A DNA stretch of 64,000 nucleotides from assembly GCA_034336665.1 (NCBI GenBank), contig JAPFBE010000013.1:21369056-21433055 (forward strand), read 5' to 3'. Origin of the DNA: Luscinia megarhynchos. Lineage: Eukaryota; Chordata; Aves; Passeriformes; Turdidae. Of the stretch, positions 1 to 8,690 are shown piece after piece (position 1 is the stretch's first letter; every line of letters starts with the position of its first letter). A model generated the notes under the pieces. That model ran no database searches and was not told where the DNA came from. It worked only from the letters and a program-made list of their open reading frames with translations. Position numbers and translations under genes: made by a program.

Positions 1-1218
1 CAGCTGAGAAACCTTGACCTACTGGCCATGTGCCTCCCTTTCTATCCCCCATCCACTAAATCAGTCATGCCTTAAGGTAGATCGGAGTTAGGGGTGACAA
101 AACCCAAAACTTTTCTGTTTGCAACAATCCTTGTATTCTCCTCCCAAAGGCAAAGCATGCTAAGGACATTCTTTATATGTCCAGAGGCCACCAGCCTGTC
201 ACTCTCTTTACACAATGCACCACATGTATCCAGCACATAGAAAGGAATATTTCAAACTCCAAAGGAGACATTTATACCCAGTACATTTTCAAAATAAGGA
301 TGGCAAGTTGCTGAAATAACTTATTTAAAACTTTTTCTCAAGTACAGAGTGATAGAATTAGAGTAAAATCATCTAGAAGGGGTTGGAAACACTTTCGCAT
401 GAAGTCTTAAACATCACTTCGAGTGACATTAACTTGAGCTACAGCGTCCCATCGGAGTAAGTGTCAGCAAAGTAAATGCATTAGTTAAAGCTTAATAGTA
501 GTTTGGTGTTCAATATCCTGAAATATTTAATATGTTTTTTTCCCAAAGTAAACTGTTATTCAGTTTTAATGAAGACATTAACCTGCTTGATTTGTAAGCT
601 CCTGTGGGAAGTCAGTCTAAAATACTGTCACAAGAGGTAGGCAGATGTAACAAGAGCTGTGACAGGAAATCAAGCATATTTTAAATGTTAAAAAAGCAGC
701 CAGACAATAAGTCTCAATATGCTCTTGTTTTCTTTTAGTTTTGTTTATTTTTTGGTAATATGATTTCTGCCCTTTAAAAGATGCCAATTAAGGCTGACTA
801 TAACGTAGTCTGAAGGTAACTGTGGGTACTGAAATCTACGTGCGTCCTCACCAACTATGTTGTAAACAAGAAGTGGTAGGATACAGACATTTTTAAAAAA
901 AAAGTTTGGGTCAGATTCTGAACTTCAAGACACTTGCAGTCTCCAGCATTTTAGGAAGACAGCTTTAAACTGGAATCCACTGTAACACTTTTAGTCACAG
1001 TATGAATTTTCCAGACTGATTTGAATACAGTCTACACTTCATGGGAACAGCCGGTCTTGTGAGCTTTCAGCTTGAAATGATAGTGATATAACAAGATGAG
1101 CAAAAATGGTGAGACCCCAAGCAATTAAGGTGGGTGTGTACACTTCCTGAAATGCACATTGGTGGTTTGACAAGGGAGACAAGCTGGCTGCTTTTGTTTC
1201 ACAGTAGCTGTGTTTAGT
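1..1218. other. AT-rich non-coding stretch
   Basis: No open frame of note and no interspersed repeat that I recognise. The stretch is AT-rich, with short A and T runs. If the candidate exon ending at 1219 on the minus strand is real, this would be its 3' untranslated region; a minus-strand AATAAA equivalent (TTTATT on plus) occurs near 743. That is inference only. Confidence 0.4.
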
Positions 1219-1373
1219 TCATGCTGTCAAGCGTGGATTCTGACACTTAACAGTATTAATATTGCTGTTTCTATTGATATAATTAGCACTTCTATAAATA
1301 ATAGCTAAGGCTGCCATAGCTAAGTATATTATTGCAATCAGCACCATCAGGCCCTTCTTCTTTGCACACACTC
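1219..1373 (-). CDS. Candidate last coding exon with a C-terminal membrane segment (unidentified)
   Basis: On the minus strand a splice-acceptor-like stretch (tgcatttccag, AG at 1375-1374) is followed by an open frame of about 50 codons ending in TGA at 1221-1219. The predicted peptide begins near VCAKKKGL, then has a strongly hydrophobic run of about 19 residues (from GLMVLIAI to AALAIIY) and a short polar tail ending NPRLTA. Three lysines followed by a hydrophobic helix and a short tail would suit the end of a membrane protein. Against this, the polypyrimidine tract is weak, I recognise no family, no neighbouring exon could be identified, and a strong minus-strand poly(A) signal lies upstream of it at 1.71 kb. 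A chance open frame in AT-rich DNA is the main alternative. Confidence 0.18.
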
Positions 1374-1706
1374 CTGGAAATGCAAGCTGATTGATCTCAA
1401 CTAGAAGACAGCCACTGAGCAATGCTGTTGATTCTAGCGGCCCAGCGAGGAGCAGCTCCCACCACGTAGAAGTCTCTCCTAAACAACTAGTTTGTATGTG
1501 TGAGACTAACATTTCTCACCAGTCTTGCACCTGCCAACGTTTGAATGCTATAAATAGGGACTCTTCTTTTCAGACACACGATAAAAAAACCCTCACGTTG
1601 AGTTCAGTGGGTGTTATTCATACACTACAATGGGAGAGATGTCTACAAATTGTTTTGGAGACAATCTGGACCACACATTTAAACTCCACCTAAACAGCAC
1701 AAAGAT

Positions 1707-1716
1707 TTTATTTATT
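1707..1716 (-). terminator. Candidate poly(A) signal, minus strand
   Basis: The plus strand reads TTTATTTATT, giving two overlapping AATAAA hexamers on the minus strand. About 25-40 nt further in the minus direction is a GT-rich element (aatgtgtggtcc, near 1670-1682), the usual spacing for a cleavage site and its downstream element. This supports a minus-strand transcript ending near 1690, possibly starting from the CpG island at 6.6-8.7 kb. No coding exon for it could be identified. Confidence 0.35.
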
Positions 1717-1724
1717 TACTTTAC

Positions 1725-2844
1725 AGTTACAAAACAGAAAACTGCTTAACAAAACAGATACTGCTGCTTTTAACAGAAGAACAGCAGCACTTGCCATTTC
1801 AATCCCTAATTTCATTTTGGTACATTTAAAAATAGAGAAGAATGACAGCTTTTCTAGATGCCCAAACTTCAGGCACTTCCAACCTGTTTCCCAGAACTTT
1901 GCCCTGGTTTCACTGCATCTAAAAGCCGTAACTTCTACATGAGTTTTGACAGTGGTCAATATCTATGTAGAGGTAGTTATGTTTAATGACTGCAACTTAA
2001 AACCAGTGGGAGAAGGAAGTGTACAGAACCAGTGGTTGTGGAAATAAAGTGTCAGGGTCTCAAAAGATGCATACAAAAATACAAGCTGTTAAAAACTATC
2101 ACCAGTTTTGGAAACAGTGGGTATTTTCTGCTTTCTTCATCTTCCATAAAGTAATGTGGGTAAACACTGTACAAAGCTATTCTGAAGGCCAATATTTACA
2201 GTGCCTGGAAATAGAAAGTGTTATGTGTAAGAAAAGCAGCCTAAATGTCTGACTAGAGTTTGGTACAAAAATGCTTTAAAACTTTTACTTTCTTAAAGCT
2301 TTAGTTAAATAGATATGCTAAAAGTCATATGAGAAATTAAGTAATTCGTGTGCACAATTACTACTGGATGGGAGACACACATTTTTGAATCCTGGAAATT
2401 CTTCCAGAAACAGAACTTGCTAGCAGCAGTACTTGAAAACTTAAAATGGTAAAGAGGAGACTACAATTCCAAAGAAGCTTTGAACTGCTGTACCACTAAT
2501 ACAGCTCACTTTGTATGAGGCCAAAGCACTCAGAGAGCACTATGTCTTTCAGCAGTATCAATGCCAAAATCATTCCTGTATAATTCCACTGATGTCACTT
2601 CAGTTATTTCAAAGAGGAAATTCATGTCTAAGCCACCTTCTGTTTTCTGATGCAAACCCAGAATAACTACACCAAAGTTTATAAAACTACTGACACTGGC
2701 ATTTATTGTCAAACCAAACAGCCAATGGAAAAAAAATTGGCACCTACCGTCTGAAATTATTATTTTAAATATTATTTATAACCCTGATAGCTCCATTTCG
2801 GAGTTCTCCATGTACATACCTTTAAAAATATTTGTGATGACAGC
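1725..2844. other. AT-rich non-coding stretch
   Basis: It contains only short open frames on both strands, none with recognisable domains. The best of them, a 60-codon minus-strand frame at 2530-2712, has no good splice boundaries. It may be 3' untranslated sequence of the minus-strand transcript suggested by the poly(A) signal at 1707-1716. Confidence 0.35.
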
Positions 2845-3005
2845 ACATGGTATTATTCCTGTTGTACAGATAGGAAACAAAGACTGAACAATTTTTCCCT
2901 AAAGTCAAATATGCTATTCGTGGCAGAGAACTTCATGAGGCCCAAGTCTTCAGCTAGGAACCCAGACTAGTAAACAAGTCCTGTCTTCAACATGCTTTCA
3001 AGCAA
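2845..3005 (-). repeat. Ancient MIR-like SINE fragment
   Basis: Read on the plus strand, the segment follows the antisense core of MIR-type SINEs: tattattcctgttgtacagat, then aggaaac, then a 'gtggcagag' block and 'aacccagact'. The order and spacing agree with the MIR core from memory, at high divergence. It is a very old, inactive copy. Confidence 0.45.
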
Positions 3006-4514
3006 ATATAAGAAGCAATAACTGGGTTGTAACCCATATGGGATTAAAAAATATGGAAAGATGAAAAAATAATTATTTCTTTGAAAAACCTGTCAAAGAG
3101 TCAAAATTAGAACTTTCTCTTACAAGAAAATTTGATAACAAAATATCTTATCCTAGTATTCTTTGAGGTATCTCATGAATATCTGGGAAAATCAGAGTAT
3201 AATCTGAGATCCATTGATATCAGTAAGCACAAAATAATCTACACACCAAAATATTTTTTTCTTCCTGTTCACGCTACTCAGGCCACAAACACAGGACTTC
3301 CCCAAGCAACACAGACCTTCCAAAATCACATCACCTCTGGTTGTGAAAAGTGGTCAATGGCAACTATTTTCTTCTGTTTCAGATATGCTCAATAATTCCT
3401 CTCAGTGAATATACTGCTCATGAAAATTAAGTAACTGAATTTTGACTTGCTTGGGTTGCTCTGATACCCAAGATCAAGGGTGAGCATGACTACGCAAGGG
3501 TAAATAATCCAAGTTTACTAATAGCTGCCAATTTGGGACTTATTTTTTGTTTGTTTATCAATAATGTAATGATTTGTACACATACTCTGCAATATCTCTT
3601 CAGAGAGTCTAAACTTCTAGTAAGATTTCTTGGGCAATTACAGATGTATTCTGCTTACTTAACATTAATTTGGTACTTTGAGCAAATTAAAAATAATTAT
3701 TTTTCCCCATAGCATCTTCTACATTAATATCTGCAGTCACTCTGGAATCTTAATGAGCTAAACTCAGTAAGTTCTGTCCATTCTCGGCTAGAGGACTGCC
3801 TTTTCCTTCATGATATACATGCAATCATTTGGGAACAGTTTGCAAATCTAAAATTCCACCTCGCTTCAAGGGATTTACAGCCTCACATGACAAACTATAC
3901 TGAACAATACTGAGGCCCTGTGAAAAATAAACAGAAAGAACACACTTATTTTCTAATACCAAGATGGAAATAGTAAGTCTTGAGGGCCGCCTGGAATTTG
4001 ACCAAGGTTACCCAGGAAGGATCAAATCCTATTTGTCTTAGGCAGGCAGCCCTGCCGAAATCAAATAAGACTACAGCACAGATCAGTATACTAAGGCTAT
4101 GGTTTAACCTCTGAGGCATGCTATAAATCCTGTGCCACAAAATAGGTGCTATGGATTAATTTCTAATCCCAAATTATAACTCGTCACTGAAGAGCTGAAA
4201 ACCCAATTCCCCTCACAGATTTACATAACAAGACCAGAACCATGCTGAGATTTAAGACTTTACTCACAAAATCTCTAGCAAAATATTTTCCAGGATACTC
4301 AATTCATGCAGTGACAAATAAATCAAACTGAGGTAACGGGACAAACCATACACACCATCTTTTTTTTTTTTTTAAATCTGCCTGCATATCTAGCCATTAA
4401 TTTACCCAATAAATTAATTCTGCAAGTGGCTCTCCGAGTCATCAGTTTGAATTATCAAGTTTCTGCTGTATTTCCAAAACAATGCCAGGCATGCATGTGC
4501 GTAGGAGGGATGGG
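3006..4514. other. Non-coding stretch without recognised features
   Basis: AT-rich. Around 3860-3940 the text 'cttcaagggatttacagcctcac' faintly resembles the 3' part of old LINE2-type repeats, but too weakly to annotate. A T15 run lies at 4361-4375. No coding exon is seen. Confidence 0.4.
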
Positions 4515-4622
4515 ACAATGAAGCCAATAGGTGCAGCTGTGGCCTGGGAGGCAGAAGGTCTGTTCAAACTCTGTCACTGACTGCTCTTTGACATTGGGAA
4601 GTCATTTCAGTGCTGTTTAAAT
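4515..4622 (+). repeat. Ancient MIR-like SINE fragment (tRNA-derived head)
   Basis: The order 'ggtgcag...gggaggcagaaggtctgttcaaactctgtcactgactgctctttgacattgggaagtcattt' (given here in pieces: gaggcagaaggtctgttcaa, ctctgtcactgactgctctt, tgacattgggaagtcattt) follows the MIR head and core: tRNA-like B box, then 'ctctgccactgactagctgtgtgaccttgggcaagtcactt' in spirit. Plus orientation, strongly diverged. Confidence 0.5.
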
Positions 4623-4625
4623 ATT

Positions 4626-4648
4626 ATATAAATATAATATATTTATAT
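4626..4648. repeat. Perfect AT-only inverted repeat
   Basis: ATATAAATAT, a 3-nt spacer AAT, then ATATTTATAT: two perfect 10-bp arms. It directly follows the MIR-like element and probably grew from its AT-rich tail. It may extrude as a cruciform. Confidence 0.6.
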
Positions 4649-5604
4649 GAAATAAAATATTTCAGCAATGAAGCTACTCCTCATTTGGCAGAGACAAGCC
4701 TTTATGAACTTTATGAAATCTTATTTTTCCCTGAAAAATCAGCAGCATTGGGGAAAAAAGGTGTGTGCAGCCAGCTTGTTTGTATTTCTGGCCTTTGTAT
4801 CTTCCCCATGTGTAAATCAAAAACAACAACAAAAAAATTTGCTTTCACAAAGCATCTTTATGCAAGTACCAGCTCTGTAAATTCATATGATTGAATGGGC
4901 TAGCTGGTATCTCATACATCTGGCACTGCTGCTGCACAGGATCTGAACAGTTCTTCACTTTAATATGAATGCTGGCAACCCCGATTTTAAACCAGAGGAC
5001 TAAGGTTCCATTCCTAATGTTACATCACAATAAGACCAAACATTAAATCCTCAGCCAGAAGGGTTTTTCTTGTATTTCACTTTTGTGCTAACACAACAAA
5101 CAGGATACATTTTAAGACTCATAAACTATTCCTTTTTGGAAGACACAAGGCATTCATATCTTTAACTGACTAGTCACAGATTCCACATGCTATCAGAAAG
5201 TTTTCTTCTCCTAGAAATGAGGATTTTTAAAAAAACACCTACAGATTAAATGATGAGATTTAAAATAATGCTAAAATTTTCTGTAATGTTCTTCCTGCAT
5301 TACAAATGGACTATTAAATCAGTGAAGTGCCAATCAAATGCTTTTGTACTTTGAAAGAGAGGTTTAAATAACAAAAGCAGGCCTCTCTTTCCCTCGGTAG
5401 TCAGTGTCACCTATGCACTAATTACAACATATTTACTCGCTTTTCTAGTAAGATCACGATTGAATAGATTTTTTAAGAACATGATTTTTAAGAAAAGTTG
5501 CAATCAGAGCCTTGTGCATTCTGCCACTTATTAATCCAGCTTGTCTAAGAAAAATATAATGTTGTGCAGTAAACTTCAAGATATATGACAGGATTGAATA
5601 ATAA
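4649..5604. other. Non-coding stretch without recognised features
   Basis: AT-rich with short frames only. No repeat family, exon or structured RNA was recognised. Confidence 0.4.
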
Positions 5605-5687
5605 CAGCTCTGGATTCAGTCTCCTGCTTTAAAAATCAACTCGCTGCACGACCTCGGGTGAACCATTAATTAACTAGGGCCAAATCC
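5605..5687 (+). repeat. Possible MIR-like remnant
   Basis: 'tctggattcagtctcctg' followed by 'gctgcacgacctcgggtgaa' and 'ccattaattaa' resembles the MIR core (a 'gctgtgtgaccttgggcaa' block and then a 'cacttaa' block). Short and diverged, so low confidence. Confidence 0.3.
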
Positions 5688-5748
5688 TCTGTGGACTAAA
5701 CACAATGGAACTAGCCAGTTTATACAAGCCAAAAATCTGGCCCCAAGT
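5688..5748. repeat. Short palindromic ancient repeat with GGGCC/GGCCC ends
   Basis: It begins agggccaaatcctctg and ends aaaaatctggcccca, so its ends are imperfect inverted repeats. The inside (aatggaactagccagttta) matches, from memory, half of a palindromic short element common in turtle and crocodile DNA (ends GATCTGGCCC, middle CAATGGAGCTAC). A related copy is at 61,208-61,275. The family is not assigned. Confidence 0.35.
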
Positions 5749-5879
5749 TTCCAGAAGTTTTGAATCGGGCTGGCCAAATACTGGAATTTTTGTGCTATGA
5801 AAAAATATTTAATTCTCTTTCAGAGTAAGAAGTAAAGCTCTCACGTTCTTTGTGGAATAAAAATTCCAAGCAATTCCTT

Positions 5880-5914
5880 TAAAGGGGGGAAAAGAGGGGA
5901 AGAAAAGAAAAAAA
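5880..5914. repeat. Homopurine tract
   Basis: A run of A and G over roughly 35 bases with several G blocks, on the plus strand. It is simple sequence and a possible triplex former. Confidence 0.5.
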
Positions 5915-6560
5915 ACAAAGTGCAAGTTTGTAAGGGGAAGATTTTGTTGACTGTGCTTTCTCCCTGTAAGAAGAAAGTAAAATTGACAGAAGTCTGCAAG
6001 GCAGGTAGCCATGAACCATCACTTTAATTTTCCGGTCAGAATAATGTAACTTTTTTCCCCAGCAAAACTGGAACTTTCTTGCACAAAACTGCAACTTCAC
6101 AAACACCACATTTTCCACTGGGGAGGGAAGGATCCTCCCAATCTGCTCTAATAGTGTGTCCTCATTGCATCCTCAGCTGAAAGAGCTCTTGCTTCTGAGG
6201 GGGTTTTGTGTGTGTAAGAGAAGGACACAAAACCTTCCTATCATAGATTTCTTTTTGTCTTGAGTCACCCTTTCTTGCAAAGCACCCCGAGACTCACAGA
6301 AGCGAAATGGTTCTGCATTTCTACAACCTCAGCCTCGTAAATTCCAAAACATCATTTCTATATGAGAGCACATCCCAGGCATTCAGAAAGACCCAGAAAG
6401 GCGCTTGGATTTCAGGACTGTGATCCAGTAGCTGTAGACAATAACAGCTTTTATGGAGACACATTTTGCTTCTAAATAATAACTCTGCTCAGAGAGCCGA
6501 GCTTCAGGCTTTGCACATTAATTTGCTTTGCTCGACAGTGAGTAGTCTTACTTTCTCACA
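5915..6560. other. Non-coding stretch left of the CpG island
   Basis: No recognised exon or repeat. On the minus strand a donor-like GTAAGA lies at 6552-6547, just inside the CpG-rich zone. It could serve a minus-strand transcript from the island but is unsupported otherwise. Confidence 0.35.
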
Positions 6561-6722
6561 ATTTCCCATTTGCCATTCAGCACAGAGGGCTCCAAGGCTG
6601 ACAGGAGGACTGAGAAACACCGACTTGCTCGGCTGCGAAAGGAGGCGAAGTCTGGGAAGGCGACGGGCAGCGCGGCAGCCCGTTTCCTTCTCAATCCATT
6701 TCTTTCCTGCGCTCCCACGGCT

Positions 6723-6798
6723 GGGCACTCGAGCCTGTCCTGGGCACACGAGCCTGTCCCGGGCACACGAGCCTGTCCCGGGCACTCGAGCCTGTCCC
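6723..6798. repeat. 19-bp minisatellite, 4 copies
   Basis: Four adjoining copies of gggcac(a/t)cgagcctgtcc(c/t), each 19 bp, with differences at only two positions. It lies at the left edge of CpG island 1, and each unit contains one CpG inside CGAG. Copy number is likely to vary between individuals. Confidence 0.9.
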
Positions 6799-8065
6799 GG
6801 CCTGGGAGCGAGGACAAGGGGCCACGGCTCTGGGAGCGCTGCCGGACGCGCGGTGCGCCCGGGTGGGAGCGCGCTGCCGGAGCCCCAGCAGGGAGAACGG
6901 GGAACAGCCCATTTGCTCCGTGAGCCCTCGGGGACGGCATCGGAAACGAACCCAACCCAAAAAAACCCCAAGCAGCTGAGCTGTCCGGTGCGGGAGGGCG
7001 AGCGGCTCCTCCCAGCCCGGGGTCGCCCCGCATCCCGCGGGGCACCCCGGGCACCGTCACCGCCTTTCTCCCGGGGATAACCCCGGCCTGCCCTCCCAGA
7101 ACCCCTGAATCACAGCCGGGCAGGGCTGGAACGGGCCACACCGGGTCACCCGGCCCAGCCTCTGTTGAGCGGGGTCATCCCAGAGCACACTGTATGGGAT
7201 TGTGTCCAGACGGTTCTTGGGCATCTCTTCCCTCCCCGACCCTCGCTCATAAACGAGCGCCGCCAACTTTTCCCAGCGGCGCGGCTGGACAAGGAGGAGG
7301 AGGAGCGGGGCGGGGGGGGAAACAAGCGGGGGGAATGTCGGTGCCAAGTCTCCCTCTCGGGCCGTGCGCACCCTCAGAAGAATGCCCCGCCACCTCCCAA
7401 ACTTTTTTGGGACGGAGAAAAAACTCCGGGAGGCGGCGACTGCGAACCGTCCCCCCCGCAGGAGTGCCGGCTCGGCTCCGCTCCCTCCAGGAACAGGAGC
7501 TCGCTCTCCCTCCCCGCCGGGACGCGGGAGCCCCTCGCCCCCCCCGCCCCGGTGGGCGGAGCACGCCCGGGCCCCGCCCCCGGCCGCGCGCTGACCCCGG
7601 AAGCGCCGGTACCTCTCTCATCTTCCCCTGCCCCGCGCTGGGCGCCGCCGGCTCGCGGCACTTTCAGAGGCGGCCGCCGCCGCCTCGCAGGGCCCCTCAT
7701 TGGCCCCCGGCCCCCCCGCCCCGCCGGCCCGCACCCATTGGCTCGCAGCGCCGCCACTCACGGGCGGGCCCCGCCTCCCACCGCCGTCTGGGCCTGCCCC
7801 CCTCCTCGCGACTCACGGCTAGTTCTCGATAGGCGAAGCCGGTCCGCTAGGCGCCCCACCTATTGGAAGGCGCAAACGTCGGTCAAACGGGCGGCGCCTC
7901 TCATTGGTCGGAGTTTGGAACGCTCGGGGCCGCCTTCGCCGCTCGGGAGCGCTGACTGGCTGGGCGGAGATGTCAGTCCTGTAGGCACTAGAGTACCGAT
8001 TGGCCGCCGCAGGCCAGGCAGCAAGTTCGGTTGCGCTCCCCCGCCCCGCCCCCCCCCCGCCTTCT

Positions 8066-8116
8066 ACGCATTTCTATTTCCCGCTTTATTTATTTATTTT
8101 TCTCCATAAACTTAAA
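8066..8116. promoter_or_regulatory. AT-rich core inside CpG island 1
   Basis: A stretch of T-rich, TTTATTTATTT-type sequence interrupts the island between the two orientations of CCAAT box. It could be a core promoter or origin-like unwinding element. It is inferred from position and composition only. Confidence 0.3.
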
Positions 8117-8126
8117 TGACCCCGGA

Positions 8127-8146
8127 GGGGTGGGGTCGGGGCGGGG
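8127..8146 (+). promoter_or_regulatory. G-quadruplex motif
   Basis: Four GGGG runs separated by 1, 2 and 1 nt (ggggtggggtcggggcgggg), a near-ideal four-tetrad quadruplex motif. It lies immediately before the CCAAT box at 8159. Confidence 0.7.
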
Positions 8147-8300
8147 CCCCGCCGGCGACCAATGGCAGAGCGGCAGCGGGGCGGGGCCGGCGGCGGCGCG
8201 GGCCAACGGGAGCGCGGCAGAGGGGCCGCGCTCGGCCAATGGGGCGGCGCCCCCGCCCGCAGCCCGCGGCGAGTGCCGGGGGGGCCGCGGCCCGGGAGCC

Positions 8301-8324
8301 GGGAACGGGGAACGGGGAGCGGGG
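8301..8324 (+). promoter_or_regulatory. G-quadruplex motif
   Basis: GGG, then GGGG three times, separated by AAC, AAC and AGC. It is a three-tetrad quadruplex motif with short loops, downstream of the plus-oriented CCAAT boxes. Confidence 0.6.
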
Positions 8325-8690
8325 CGGACGGGATGTCCCGGGGGTGGGAGGAGAGGACACGGAATCGTTTCCTGCCGCGCGCGCAGGAGCCGCGGCAGCG
8401 CGCCTGCCCCGCCGCCTGTGTGAGGCGCTGTCTCCGGGAAGCGAGGGGAAGGCGTTTTCCCCGAGGCGCTTCTCTCGCTCCTGCTCTGGCCCGGGGATCC
8501 CTCGCCCGCCCGCTGCGGGACTTCTGTCCTTGGGGATGGGACAGAGCGCCCCTCCGGCAGAGGCGGCAGGTGGTGTTGCAGCAGAGGCGTTCTTTGTAGT
8601 GCTGGGTTTGCAGCCAGCCCCAGAGCGAGGAGCGAGGGGCGAGCCCCAGGGACGGCGGGCAGTGCGCTCTGTCAGGCGCCCTCCTTTCTC

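Larger units (their letters stand above)
7699..8240. promoter_or_regulatory. Cluster of seven CCAAT boxes in divergent arrangement
   Basis: ATTGG (CCAAT on minus) occurs at 7699-7703, 7737-7741, 7862-7866, 7903-7907 and 7999-8003. CCAAT on plus occurs at 8159-8163 and 8236-8240, with a near match CCAAC at 8203-8207. Five boxes point one way, then two point the other, on either side of an AT-rich segment (8066-8116). CCAAT boxes are bound by NF-Y and usually lie 50-100 bp upstream of a start site. The layout suggests divergent transcription, with one gene to the left on minus and one to the right on plus. Two GTGAGT donor-like sites on the minus strand (plus positions 7756-7761 and 7811-7816) would suit a leftward first exon. 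Confidence 0.65.
6580..8690. promoter_or_regulatory. CpG island 1, probable promoter
   Basis: The stretch is strongly GC-rich and dense in CpG, in sharp contrast to the AT-rich flanks. It holds a cluster of CCAAT boxes, an ETS-type CCGGAAG site (about 7595-7601), GC boxes (gggcggggc near 8140-8190) and G-quadruplex motifs. These are the marks of a vertebrate housekeeping promoter. Long frames on both strands (up to 314 codons, e.g. 7165-8109 plus and 8112-8891 minus) are proline/arginine/glycine/alanine-rich and overlap each other, which GC-rich DNA produces by composition; I do not treat them as genes. The associated gene is not identified. Confidence 0.8.

Noticed and set aside
2530..2712. 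60-codon minus-strand frame with a protein-like look
   Set aside because: No acceptor/donor pair at its edges and no family recognised. It is more likely part of an untranslated region or chance.
7165..8109. 314-codon plus-strand frame and 259-codon frames on both strands in CpG island 1
   Set aside because: Overlapping frames on both strands, extreme Pro/Arg/Gly/Ala content and promoter motifs inside them. GC-rich DNA simply lacks stop codons.
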